From NCBI RefSeq assembly GCF_050003625.1, contig NC_134400.1:223054085-223118084 (forward strand): a stretch of 64,000 nucleotides of DNA, given 5' to 3'. A program made the translations under genes and the position numbers. Under the pieces are notes generated by a model. That model was not told the DNA's origin and did no database searches. It saw only the letters and a list, made by a program, of their open reading frames with translations. This document shows, piece after piece, positions 22,235 to 33,754 of this stretch (position 1 is the stretch's first letter; every line of letters starts with the position of its first letter). Origin of the DNA: Haematobia irritans. Lineage: Eukaryota > Arthropoda > Insecta > Diptera > Muscidae.

Positions 22235-22468
22235 AGGTGAGTACTATGTTCGGTTTTCGAGTTGAAAATCATTTTATTTTCGCGATTCTTTTCCTGAAAT
22301 AATCAAAATTATAAATGAAAACAAACATATTCCCGTAAGGTCAAGCCGAAATCTAGAGGAACAAGACACTGTGTATCAATTGAGTTAATTTATCTGCTTT
22401 ATATTGAACTGTTTTAATAAAGTAACCGCGAAAATTTCATCTCGAAAAGCGAACATAGTACTCACCTT
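22235..22468. mobile_element. palindromic MITE, AGGTGAGTACTATGTTCG termini
   Basis: AGGTGAGTACTATGTTCG at the left is mirrored by CGAACATAGTACTCACCT at the right, with TA outside both. A partial copy with the TTGAACTGTTTTAATAAAG region reversed lies at 30861-31000. Confidence 0.75.
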
Positions 22469-22643
22469 TAGTTGATATTCTTCTTTGAAAATATCTAGAT
22501 TTTGATATAACTCTCTATTTATTCAATAGCAAAAATTAATACTGAAATATTTTGTACTTAGAATAACTTGTACCAATATACATATATTTAAATAAAATAT
22601 AATATATAAAATATATAATAAATATAATATATAACTGGGAAGG

Positions 22644-23000
22644 AATTGATTTTAAATTCGGCCATGAGTATTATTAAAGTTGGGCAACACTACCGAATGA
22701 TGTAGGTAGCCATAACCGTTGTCGTCGGCAGACCCAACCAACACATATGTCGTATTAGTTGTGTCGACCGAATCAGTCGGGTGGCACAACTGCGAACTGA
22801 TAGTAGCTGCAACTTCCAAAAGGAGGTTGGCAATAAATTCGGTTGTCACCCGAATGATTCGGTCAACACAACTAATACCACATATGGTGTTGGTTGGGTG
22901 TGCCGACGATATTGGTTGTGACTACCTTTATCATTCGGTTGTGTTGCCCAACCTAAATAATACTCATGACCGAATTAAAAATATATTTAAAAATCAATTA
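22644..23000. repeat. large foldback (inverted repeat) of the F family
   Basis: The left arm, from AATTGATTTTAAATTCGG, reads as the reverse complement of the right arm, which ends AAATCAATTA. Arms of about 150 bases surround a short centre around CTGCAACTTCCAAAAGGAGG. Single arms of the same family recur at 24385-24638 and 25628-25862. Confidence 0.85.
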
Positions 23001-24107
23001 CTTCACCGTTAAATATTATATTTTATTTTATTTACATATAGTTATAGTGGTACAAATAATTCTAAACACGCTAAATGTATGTAATTAGTAGATAACAATT
23101 TTTGTCTAGAATCTCTATTTATTGCATCAAAATGTATCCACACCCAGATTCTTAGAGCAAAAAAATTTTTTTGACGGTGAACTTGTAACATGGTTGCTGC
23201 AACCCTGTTATTTTCTCTGTCATTATGTACCTGATTTCAGCAGCATCAAAGATATTTTGTAATTTTTTATGGATATCAGTAATTGAACATTCGTGGTGTG
23301 AACACATTGATAAAATCGTGCGGATTTAGTAAGATTTTCTACATCCATCTGCATTCGTCTCTGAAATGTAGCTTCTTAAACGGCAGAACTAAATCACTGG
23401 TTGTTCCGAGCTGATTGCTCTGCACAATGTTGTGTCCAGAGTACATAATGTTACATACCTTAAAAATAGGCCACTATTATATGGATATTAACAAATAAAA
23501 TTAGAAAGTTCTGGGGTACATGTATCCATGTTGGAGTTAATAAAACTAATTCCAGAACATATCCACACATGTATCATATCTTCGATTGCCTGATACAAAA
23601 CGGGAGGCGCCATGAACAGTTAAAATCCACAGTTCATATTGTCATCCTATATACTATGTATATGCTTTTTGTTGTGAAGTCTACATCTACGATGTAGCAT
23701 AAAATTCCGCTGTTTTTAGTTTTAATTTGAAACAAATAAAAATGTTTTTTTTTTGAATAATAAATAATTTGTTCAAATAGAAATGACATTTGAGAAATTC
23801 ATCAAAAGGCATTCGGCTGAGACTACCATATATCATTAAGGACTACTAAATGAGAGTTACGAAATTTATTTAAGGTAGGTCATATCAATCGAATTCAAAT
23901 AAAATTTTTCAAAAGAGACACATTTAGTTGCTACAATAATTTGTTTTCAATTACACCTGAGAATCTATTGAAATTATAGCCAAATGGTATTAAGGACAAA
24001 AAATGCTTGTGATCCAAGTAAATAGATTGTCAGAACTGATATATAACTCTGAATGTAGAATTTTCGTTAGTACAACAGATTTCCAACCAACCTGTTTTCT
24101 GTGTGTA

Positions 24108-24384
24108 TGTAGGGATAAAAATACTTTCCCCAAATTCCCAAAAATTGGACAAGTTAACATTTTTATATTAAATTTCAATTAAAGGACGCGAGATTTATTG
24201 AGGCCGATGTTTGGAAACCAAATCAGTAGCTTAAGACAGCATCGAAGCCCAATACGACCAATTTGACAAGGACCGAGTGCAAGATATGAGTCGGTGCGTT
24301 ATATCTTCGTAGAGTGGTTTCTCTTAGAACACTAAATCTCGTTTTTGTGCACGTTAATACTAAACCTCGCCTGTGAGTCTACTT
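24108..24384. other. no gene recognised
   Basis: Unassigned sequence between two F pieces. Confidence 0.3.
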
Positions 24385-24638
24385 TTTCCAAAAATATTTA
24401 ACTGTTAAGTAATTGATTTTTAAATATAATTTTAATTCGGTCATGACTATTATTTAGGTTGGGCATCACAACCGATTGATGAAGGTAGTCACAACCAATA
24501 TCGTCGGCAGACCCAACCAACACCATATGTGTCGACCGAATCATTCGGGTGACACAACTGCCAACTGATAGTAGCTGCAACTGCCAAAATGAGGTTGGCT
24601 ATAAATTCGGTTATCACAACCAATCTGTATTCTCTGTG
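24385..24638 (+). mobile_element. F right-end arm (truncated copy)
   Basis: It matches one arm of the foldback and ends CCAATCTGTATTCTCTGTG followed by TA (24639-24640). That TA is also the left TA of the next F element, so the two are in tandem. Confidence 0.7.
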
Positions 24639-25008
24639 TACACACAGAGAACATATTGGTTGAAAATTGATTGTTGTAATAAAAATTCTGCATCTACAAT
24701 GAAATTACAGTTGTGTCAATCAATTTACATTATTTACAACCTTAATTCGTTCCTACTGCCATTTGACGATTATTATTATAGAGTTTTGTTTGTAATACAT
24801 GCCAAATAATTGTCTGAACTAAATGTCTCTCTTTTTAAAAATTTTGATTGCATTCGATACGCGCAACCAACATTAAAAAACCTTCATAACTGTCATTTAG
24901 TATTCATAACTTACAATTGATATTCACAACCGAAGTCCTTTGGAAATATTTTTCCAATGTCATTAATATTGTTAAAAATTATTCAATGTTGAAGGAAAAC
25001 GTGTCTTT

Positions 25009-25242
25009 TCAATTTAAAACAATAAAAATAACTGAAATCAGAGTATTTTCAGCCGGTTCTAAGTTTATTTGAACTCTTGGTGGATTGCCTATCAAATATT
25101 TCCATGAACAACTCGCGCATTGTGTTCTAAGTACACCATATTTGATACGTGTCATATAAACAGTTCGTATCTTCAATTGTTTAGGATCGAGTTTTAGATG
25201 TGGAACAATTTTATAGTGTTTAAAGGTAAAAGTTTGAACCAT
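25009..25242 (-). CDS. hypothetical 77-residue ORF inside F element
   Basis: An uninterrupted ATG-to-stop frame in an AT-rich setting. Its composition is less biased than the random frames around it and it contains a C-x-x-C (QCASCSW). It is divergently oriented to the two-exon ORF at 25266, only 23 bases away. No family was recognised; it may be a chance frame or the antisense of a decayed gene. Confidence 0.25.
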   Translation of the reverse strand: MVQTFTFKHYKIVPHLKLDPKQLKIRTVYMTRIKYGVLRTQCASCSWKYLIGNPPRVQINLEPAENTLISVIFIVLN

Positions 25243-25265
25243 GTTTCAAATTTAAAGCGGCTCTA

Positions 25266-25552
25266 ATGGGAAAATTCATCTCCACGTCTGTCTTTATCTA
25301 TGGAACACCTAAGGAAGTGATGGTGGCGAGTATGTTCTTATTTATTTTTTAAAACTCCACACTAATTTTCTGATTTAATTTTTTGCGTTTTTAGACCGGC
25401 TATGTAATCCCATTTATCATGTGCTCAGTTCGGACGCCATTTTTAAATACTTGTATACTAAGACTTCCAAAGATTTAACTACCATTGATTGTCAATTCTG
25501 CAATCAATGCTGGAGGGTGTACTTTCAAAGGTGTATATTTTTTAATTGTTAA
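25266..25552 (+). CDS. candidate two-exon gene, Cys-rich, 73 residues, unrecognised
   Basis: Exon 1 runs from ATG at 25266 to 25329. A 65-base intron (25330-25394) starts GTATGT, has an ACTAAT-like branch region and ends GCGTTTTTAG. Exon 2 (25395-25552) continues in frame to TAA. AATAAA follows at 25597-25602. The phase-1 join creates Asn22. The product has cysteines at 25, 54, 57, 60, 68 and 73, including a CxxCxxC cluster, so a small metal-binding fold is possible (inference). No signal peptide or membrane segment is evident. An alternative is that AAG/GTGTAT near 25530 is another donor and the gene continues. It lies wholly inside a TA-flanked TIR element, so it could be element-encoded, captured or fortuitous. 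No database family was recognised. Confidence 0.4.
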
Positions 25553-25864
25553 TGTATTGTAATTTTATGTACTTTTCTGTCATTCAAAAAAATATGAATA
25601 AAATGCAATATTCTGAAGGAAAAAATCATTTTCAATTCGGTTAAGGTGCTAGTAAAGTTGGGTGATATAACCAAATAAAGAAAGTAGCAACGACCAATTC
25701 TATCGTCTAATACAACCAACTCTATACATAGTATTAGTTGGATTTTCCATAATTCGATTGAGTCGACCGAATTTGTCGGGTGTCACAACTGCTAACAGAT
25801 GGTTGCTGCAACTGCCAAAAGGAGGTAAATTCGGTTATCACAACCAATCTGTATTCTCTGTGTA

Positions 25865-26112
25865 TGAAAAGATTCACTAGATTTTTAAAATATTTCATTA
25901 AAAAAAAATATTACAATATAAAAACGTTTTTTTTTCGCATTTTTACAAAAAGGCCGGTATTAGTGTTCTAGGGTTCATCGAATGCTATCCACAGTTTCGG
26001 ACAGAACTTCAGCAGTGTCTAACACTATTTTGAAATATTTTCACAGATTTCTAATTTAAGGACGCTTTTAGAGTTATCGGACTAATTTCTTAAAAATAAT
26101 GAAATTTTTTAT
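25865..26112. other. degraded sequence leading into A-family copy
   Basis: From about 26050 the sequence matches the CACTGAAAAA side of family A in reverse. Upstream of that nothing was recognised. Confidence 0.35.
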
Positions 26113-27302
26113 TAAAATAAAGTTTCTAATCTTTGCTTCAAAAATTTTTCTCATTAAATTTAACACACAAATTTTGTAAATTTGCATCCCTCCGTTACAG
26201 GTCTTTGAACTGAGACAAATTTTCCTTAAAGTAAAGAAACACATTATTGATTTAAAGAAATCGTCATTAAATTAAGTGAGATATTCAATATTTGCATTTA
26301 AGATAAAAACGCTTCAAATATAGGCTACAACTTATTTTAAGGATCTTTGGTTTAAAGTTTTTTTTTTTTGTGGAATTAAGAAAACATTTTTTACTTTGAA
26401 GTATCCGTCATAATTTAGATTTTAATGTGGCATTTTTTTTTACTGAATAGCTTTATTAATATACCGCGAAAAGAGAATGGAAATTCGATAAATAAGATCT
26501 GTATTGTAATTTTAATTTTATTGATCCTAGATTTAAAACCTAAATGTTTTTATTTTAAAGAAGCAATATCAATAACAAAATACTTAAGGGAAGGACAAAA
26601 TTTTTGAATGTGTAGAAATACATTGCAGGCATATCGTTCGACATGCCTCATTCAGCTGTAGAGCCAAGTATATATTTGGGCTCAAATATCGTATTTGAGG
26701 TGTTCAAGTAAAATAAAGTTTCTAATCTTTGCTTCAAAAATTTTTCTCATTAAATTTAGCACACAAATTTTGTAAATTTGCATCCCTCCGTTACAGGTCT
26801 TTGAACTGAGACAAATTTTCCTTAAAGTAAAGAAACACATTATTGATTTAAAGAAATCGTCATTAAATTAAGTGAGATATTCAATCTTTACATTTAAGAT
26901 AAAAACGCTTCAAATATAGGCTACAACTTATTTTAAGGATCTTTGGTTTAAAGTTTTTTTTTTTGTGGAATTAAGAAAACATTTTTTACTTTGAAGTATC
27001 CGTCATAATTTAGATTTTAATGTGGCATTTTTTTTACTCAATAGCTTTATTAATATACCGCGAAAAGAGAATGGAAATTCGATAAATAAGATCTGTATTG
27101 TAATTTTAATTTTATTGATCCTAGATTTAAAACCTAAATGTTTTTATTTTAAAGAAGCAATATCAATAACAAAATACTTAAGGGAAGGACAAAATTTTTG
27201 AGTGTGTAGAAATACATTGCAGGCATATCGTTCGACATGCCTCATTCAGCTGTAGAGCCAAGTATATATTTGGGCTCAAATATCGTATTTGAGGTCTTCA
27301 AG
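26113..27302 (-). repeat. tandem duplication, unit about 595 bp, of A sequence plus flank
   Basis: 26113-26708 is repeated as 26709-27302 with very few differences (register offset 596 at the start, 594 at the end). Each unit has an A-family body in reverse, from TAAAATAAAGTTTCTAATC to GGGAAGGACAAAATTTTTGA, followed by unique flank (CATTGCAGGCATATCGTTCG to CGTATTTGAGG). Including the flank shows a genomic duplication, not two insertions. Confidence 0.9.
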
Positions 27303-28308
27303 CACCCTTTTGGACTTTTTCTTTACATCCACATGCTTCATGACGTTCAAAACAAAATTCAATATTTCCTAGGGATGTATACATCTCTATACGTATAACA
27401 CCTCTCACAAATCATCACCAAATGCAGAGATAAATAATAACTGATCATATAATCGTTTCGACGTGTTGCTATTATTGTAATTGTACATCTATCAGATTGT
27501 AAGTTTCTGTTTTTTTTTTTTTTTTGTTAGATATATGGTTAATTTCCAAGTTTTTTTATTGTGTAGTTTGCTACCTAAACCTTCACTATAGAAAATAGTT
27601 TGTCATCCCCTCCCTGCGGCCCAGAAAATCCATGGAAGCGGAATTGTAAAATTCATGAACACTACAATAGAAAAAATTAAACGATGTACGCAGAGGAAAA
27701 CTGAGAAGTGAAATATACGAGAAACCAAAACCACATAAAACTCAAAGAAAACGAAACGTAAGCTCAAAAACAAAGGTAATTTAAACACTTAAATTCCAAG
27801 TGTTCTTCACATTGAAAAAATTTTAGAAAAAAGACAACAATCAGCCACATCTGCTATTCAGTAAGTTCATTCATTCTTATGACTTACTAGGTAAATAGGT
27901 GGCTGCTGGCTATGCTAATTCTCAATTCCGTTTTTCTTCTTAAACAACGAGAATTTGCAAAGACATTTGAATATATTATCATTATTATTTTTTATTATTC
28001 ATATTATTAGAGATGTAGAATTTAATATATACATATATTTCGTATATATAAGCTCAAGCAGTGTGCGGTGTAAGGTTCTATACTACGAGGCCTTTTTCTA
28101 AGGTCTGAAGATAAAGGCACACTAAAAAGATGTTACACATGCCAGAGAAAGTCAAAAAGTTTTAAATGTCGAAATCCCTACGAAACGTAGTAATTGTGAA
28201 GAAATTTTACGAAGGGTAGGGTACTAATGTAACACTTCGAATTATGGTCATACATATTTAAACATTTTGAATATTATTAACACAATGGACTGCATGTTCG
28301 CTGTTCCG
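27303..28308. other. no gene recognised
   Basis: AT-rich, with a poly-T run near 27511-27525. Open frames are short and without motifs. Confidence 0.35.
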
Positions 28309-28310
28309 TA

Positions 28311-29712
28311 CACGCTCACAAAAAATCGCTTCTGTAACATATACTCCCAAACATATTTTGCTTCAAGCATATACATTTTTGGGTATTGCCCAAACATTTA
28401 TATGTTTGATCTCTTCCAATATATAATATGTTTGAAAGCATATTAGTCTAAACAATATATGTTTGGGTAGTCTAAGTTCCAGACATTTTGCACCCAAAAA
28501 TATTATATGCTTAAAAAAAATTCTCCCAAACAATATTGTGCTCAAAATTTTATTTATTTATTTATATATTTACAATCATAATGAATTATGAAAATAAACA
28601 GGTAATATAGGTGCTAACAACATAGGTTTTCGACCTGATTGCTCAAAATTTTGTTTCTGCCCAATTGTATATTCCCCAACATCTTTCTCACTTCCACGAG
28701 ATTTTTTAGTTCTTAGCACCTTTTTCTGTAATACAAACATTGTAGAAGAAATTATTCAATTGTATGATTTTTTTTATTTTAATTTTACCTTTTGCCGGAC
28801 GGGGATTCGAACAGCGGACCACACAGTTTGTAAGGATCAAAGAAGTAGCTGATCAATTGCCCAAGGAAAAATAAAATGTTAATTTTGTAATAACAAGCAA
28901 CAACCACCAACTTAATTCAATATCGCTCCCTGTTAAATAGCGCTCCAAGCTACTAAACACATATATGTTTATAGGCTATTTCTAAATTAATATATGTTTG
29001 CATCCAAGCATATTATATTTACAAACATTTTATGTCCCAAACATAATATGTTCTAACATATTAACATATATGTCCCAAACATGTTATGCTAGTTTATGAA
29101 CATTATATGCTTGCACTCAAAAATATTGTGCCAATGAAGCGGAGAATACAAGTAAGGATACTTTTAAAACACAATTCTCTTTTAAATTTGGGTTTTGTGT
29201 ACTTGCTTCTAGGAAGCAAATTTTAATTTTCCGCTTTTTCAGCTATTTTTCTTCATATACTATCAAAGTCCTTTAAAAACGAGTTAACGACAACTTTATT
29301 TTCCAAATTAAGACTCGACTTTCAGTAATAATTATGCTATGTTTCAAGTAAAAAACGTCTTTAAAATAAAGTGTTGAAACATGTCCTATATTTAAACGAT
29401 TTTTTGCTTTGTAGTCAAGATGCAAAATGACAACAAGTTTAAAGACAATTTCATTAAATTTAAAGAATTTTTCTGAATTATTAAAGTCAAGTTGACCTTA
29501 GTCCAAACATTTTTTCTTTCATATTATGATACAAATTTTTAAGTGAAATCACTTAATTGTAAGGACAATACGACTTTATTGAAAAGTTTATCGACTTTTG
29601 GACAAGGAAAAAACTTTATATTAGAGAAATGCGTCTTCTATGCTAAGAAAAATTTGCATTCGTATTTTAAAGACATGAAATCTTTGACCTCACGACAATA
29701 TTTTTTTCAGTG
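28311..29712 (+). mobile_element. chimeric element: E left part joined to B right part, TA-flanked
   Basis: The left terminus CACGCTCACAAAAAATCGC after TA (28309-28310) is the E end, and E sequence with CATATGTTTGG boxes and a reverse tRNA-like module (28800-28861) continues to about 29133. From GAAGCGGAGAATACAAG on it is B sequence ending TTTTTTTCAGTG before TA (29713-29714). The join lies at GCCAA(A/T)GAAGCGG, where B itself reads GCCAAAGAAGCGG, suggesting a microhomology junction. No coding capacity. Confidence 0.75.
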
Positions 29713-29714
29713 TA

Positions 29715-30035
29715 CCCTATGGAACAGGATATTATGAATCCGTGAATATGTTTCCAACACCCTGAAGGAGACAATATGGACAAATGGTGTATTTGGAATA
29801 GTGTTTAAGGTCGGCTTTTGGAGTGACCCAGACAAGAAAAAGTCTGGAAAACTACTCAAGAGGACTACCGGTCACTTAGAATTGAGAGCACATCTGTAAC
29901 AAATTGGAGCAACACCTGATGGTGTTTTGAGTATAATGAGACCTAGGAACACTACCCATATCGGGTTTCAAGGTTTCCATACCCATCTCCCTGCTTCCAA
30001 GGTCCAGTTTAGAAACAGGGCCTGAAAACAACTTA
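29715..30035. other. no gene recognised
   Basis: A balanced-composition stretch without frames or repeat partners in the window; possibly part of an unidentified older element. Confidence 0.3.
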
Positions 30036-30858
30036 TACTCAAAAAAAAGTGAACTCTCTATTTCACTAAAGCCAATTTAACTTTATTTTAGTTCATGGAA
30101 TTATTAAATTTGGAGAAAGTTTCCTTTACTCTAATAATTTTTTGTGTACGTTAGTTAAATTAACTAAAACCGAGGAAAAAAATATACTAAAATGAAGCAT
30201 AAAGATTAACTAAATTCGTGTCTTCCACAAAATAGTTCAGAATTTCTTTAAATTTGTAAATTTTACCAAAAATGCGTCCATCATGAACTTCGTATGTCAC
30301 TAAAGACATTCTTGCAATTTTGAACTCCAAGTGTTTCCTTCCAACTACAAAATTTTCTTTAACATGTGAAAAAACGTAGTTATGTCTAATAAATTTTCTT
30401 GAATTTGTCGAAAAATAATTACTTATTTTTATGACATCGGCGTGATGCCAACGTTTGTAATACTGTTCAGTTAAAATTTTCTACAAATATTCAAAATTTT
30501 TTAAAATTTACCGAAAGTTTTCTTCCTGGTTCAAAATAGTTCTTTATTACTTCAAATTTGAAAATTTTACTACAAATTCGCCCATTTTGAACTTCGTATG
30601 GAACTAAAGACACTCTTGCAATTTTGAACTCCAATTTTTTCCTACAAACTACAAAATTTACTTTAACAAGTGAAAAAAAAAATTAAAACTATCAAATAAA
30701 TTTTCTTGAATTTGTTGAAAAACATTTACTTATGTTTGTGAGATCGGAGTGATGTCAGCGTTTGTAATACAGTTTAGATAAATTTTTCTAAAAAATTATC
30801 TACATTTTATAAATTAACCAAAATTGTTCTTCCTGATGGGTTCACTGGTTTTTCAGTG
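30036..30858 (+). mobile_element. D-family element
   Basis: It starts TACTCAAAAAAAAGTGAAC and ends CACTGGTTTTTCAGTG before TA (30859-30860). The interior has two diverged versions of a GAACT(C/T)CAA...CTACAAAATTT block (about 30300-30440 and 30590-30740). Related pieces lie at 17864-18102 and 35410-35645. Confidence 0.65.
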
Positions 30859-31019
30859 TATGTTCGCTTTCGCGTTGAAATTTTCATGTTTACTTTATTA
30901 AAACAGTTCAATATAAAGCAGACAAATTAACTCAATTGATGGACAGTTTATTGTTCCTCAAGATTTCGGCAATATTTTACAAGAATAAGTTTGTTTTCAT
31001 TTATAATATTGATCATTTA

Positions 31020-31251
31020 AGATGGGTATTAAGTTGGAGTTTAGCCGCTAATATTCACTAAAGTGGAAACTAAATCAGTAAAAAAGTCATAAAATTATGC
31101 ATTTTTGTTGCAGATTTCATTATAACTTGATGGGGAATATCCCAAAGCAAATTTTCACAAAGTTTGTATTCATTAAAATGGATTATTAGAGAAAAGTAAT
31201 CGTGGAAAAATTACGATTTTAGCGGCTAAACTCGAACTTAATACCCACCTT
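31020..31251. mobile_element. palindromic MITE, GGGTATTAAGTT termini
   Basis: AGATGGGTATTAAGTTGGAG at the left is mirrored by CTCGAACTTAATACCCACCT at the right, with TA outside (31018-31019, 31252-31253). A diverged copy lies near 39946-40142. Confidence 0.75.
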
Positions 31252-31309
31252 TAAGGAAAGAGAAATTCTAACATTTCTAGCTTTTCCAACAGCTCTTTTC
31301 TCATGTCTA

Positions 31310-31908
31310 CACTCAAAAAAATTTACTGGGATCCAAAGATTTTGACCTTCCCTTAAGGATTTTGGTATTGGGTCCGAGCCGAAAATGCGGCTTCTTTAAA
31401 GTAAAGACATTTTTTTCGATCTATCTCGCTTTAAATCTAGGATCAATAAAATTTAAATCCGGTTACAGGTCTCCTATATTTAAAGCGTTTTTATCTTAAA
31501 TCTAAAGATTCAATATTTCAGTTAATTTAAGGACAATTTCTTTAAATCAAAAATGTGCTTCTTTACTTTAAGGAAAATTTGCCTTGGTTCAAAGACATGC
31601 GACTTTAATGGAGGGAAATTTACAAAATGTGTATCCTAAATTTAATGAAAATAATTTTTGAAGCAAAGATTATAAACTTTATTTTAATTAAAATTTCATT
31701 ATTTTAAAGAAATTTGTCCTTAATATTTTGTAAATTTCGCATCCTAAAATTAAGGTTGCATAATCTTTAATATAACGTAAATATTTTTTATAATGTAGCT
31801 GGCTTAAAAGTCTTTATTAAAAATGATTTATCTTTGGCTCGAAATCAATACCAAAATCCTTAAGAGAAGGTCAAACTCTATGGATTCAAGTAAACATTTT
31901 CTTGAGTG
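31310..31908 (+). mobile_element. A element (31310-31795) plus reversed A fragment (31798-31908)
   Basis: CACTCAAAAAAATTTACTGG follows TA (31308-31309). The A body has an internal deletion between an ACAGGTCTC block and CTATATTTAAAGCG. After TA (31796-31797) a reversed 111-base CACTC-end fragment ends TTGAGTG before TA (31909-31910). The arrangement mirrors 10316-11095. Confidence 0.75.
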
Positions 31909-31910
31909 TA

Positions 31911-32459
31911 GTTATCAATGAAATCAATAAAATTAAAATCCGGATACAGGTCTCATTTTAAAAATGTTCATTCTCTTTTCGCGGTATATTAAAAAAAGCC
32001 ATTGACGTACAAACAAATGTCATTTTAAAAATTCAAATTATAACGGATACTTCAAAGTAAAAACTGTTTTTAATTCCAAAAAGAAAACTTTAAACCAAAG
32101 ATGCTAACTCCTCAAAATATGTTAAGTCTTAGCCTATATTTAAAGCGTTTTTATCTTAAATCTAAAGTTTCAATATTTCAGTTAATTTAAGGACAATTTC
32201 TTTAAATCAAAAATGTGCTTCTTTACTTTAAGGAAAATTTGCCTTAGTTCAAAGACATGCGACTTTAATGGAGGGACGCAAATTTACAAAATGTGTATCC
32301 TAAATTTAATGAAAATAATTTTTGAAGCAAATATTATAAACTTTATTTTAATTAAAATTTCATTATTTTAAAGAAATTTGTCCTTAATATTTTGTAAATT
32401 TCGCATCCTAAAATTAAGGTTGCATAATCGTTAATATAACGTAAATATTTTTTTCAGTG
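31911..32459 (+). mobile_element. A-family copy, left end replaced
   Basis: It enters A at the AATCAATAAAATTAAAATCC block and runs to ATTTTTTTCAGTG before TA (32460-32461). It is almost identical to 31481-31793 over the right half, at a 660-base offset. Confidence 0.75.
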
Positions 32460-32461
32460 TA

Positions 32462-33283
32462 TCATCTATAAATGTAGGAGAAATGATGTAGTATTCGTGT
32501 TCTTATTTTGGGTTGCCTCAACCTATAACAATGCAAAATATGTTAATGTACTCAAGTAATAAATATTCCAATCTAGGAAAATCAATAGTTCCAAAGCAAC
32601 AAATGCCCCAAAAAATACCGATTTTGTTGCATGCAATTCCGAAATTACACAAAGTTTACATTTGCCATCTCTACCATCTGAATTTTCTTCACTGGGCTTA
32701 TGTTTCCCATCCAAATCAAATATCCAGTGTCACGAAGTAAATGGCATGGAAACCCAGGTAGAAGATAACTGTCATAAATGTTGACAATTCAAAAATTTTA
32801 TTCTCGTTTTTTTCGACTTGGCAAGGCATTAAAAAACTGAAACTTGATGTTGGATATTGCCCAGATACAGAGATATCGTCATTATCATCGCCATCACAAA
32901 GTGAAGGCAAATCTATTCGATGGAGAGACATGATCTAGACAAATAATGTTACACCTACCACGCTGTGTTGTTATGACATACGCTGTAAATGGTTGTGCTT
33001 CCTACTTCATGATTTAAGGGAATGAAAGGAAAATATGGGCGCAACATAAAAATAGAACACAGCAAGTTAGGAATAAATTGGAGATTTCTTTTAAATTAAT
33101 ACCATCAAAAATTCATTGAGGTATGCATTGTACGAGTATGTTGTGTTTTCATCTTTGTCAGCACTCAGATTCTAAAAATACCATTAGTACATAACTAGCT
33201 TTAATCTGCATTTGAAAAAAATTCAAGGGTGCTTTTTCGAATGGAAAACCTTAGACTGAATGAAATCCCATTTTTAGGATACA
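32462..33283. other. no gene recognised
   Basis: Open frames at 32513-32931 overlap on both strands and show no motif. Confidence 0.35.
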
Positions 33284-33754
33284 TACACTCAAAAAAAAAG
33301 TTTACTTGGATCCAAAGATTTTGACCTTCCATTAAGGATTTTGGTATTGATTCCGAGCCAAAGATGCGGCTTCTTTAAAATAAAGACATTTTTTAGGGAC
33401 CTTCCTGGCTTTAAATATAGGATCCATAAAATTAAAATTGGATAAAGATCTCATTCATCGAATTTTTATTCTCTGTTTGCGATATATTAATAAAGGTATT
33501 CATGTACAAACAAATTCCAGTTTCAAAATCCAAATTATGCCAAGTACTTCAAAGTAAAAACTGTTTTCTTAATGCTAAAAAGCATTTTTATCTTAAATTT
33601 AAAAATTCAATATGTCAGTTGAGTTAAAGACGATTTCCTTAAATTAAAAATGTTTTTCTTTATTTTAAGGAACATTTGCGTTACTTCAAAGATCTACAAC
33701 TTCAACAGAGGGACGCAAAATTTCAAGATTTGTGTCCTAACTTTAATGAAAAAT

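Larger units (their letters stand above)
21535..24105. mobile_element. F-type TIR element, 2571 bp, TA-flanked
   Basis: CACACAGAAAACAGTTTGGTTG at the left is mirrored by CCAACCAACCTGTTTTCTGTGTG at the right. TA lies at 21533-21534 and 24106-24107. The interior holds nested elements (22235-22468 and the foldback 22644-23000) and no transposase. Confidence 0.6.
24641..25862 (+). mobile_element. F element of 1222 bp carrying a compact ORF
   Basis: Left end CACACAGAGAACATATTGGT; right end ACCAATCTGTATTCTCTGTG; TA at 24639-24640 and 25863-25864. The right 235 bases are the family's foldback arm. The middle (25009-25602) has two divergent open frames and a polyadenylation signal, unlike the other F copies in the window. 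Confidence 0.6.
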
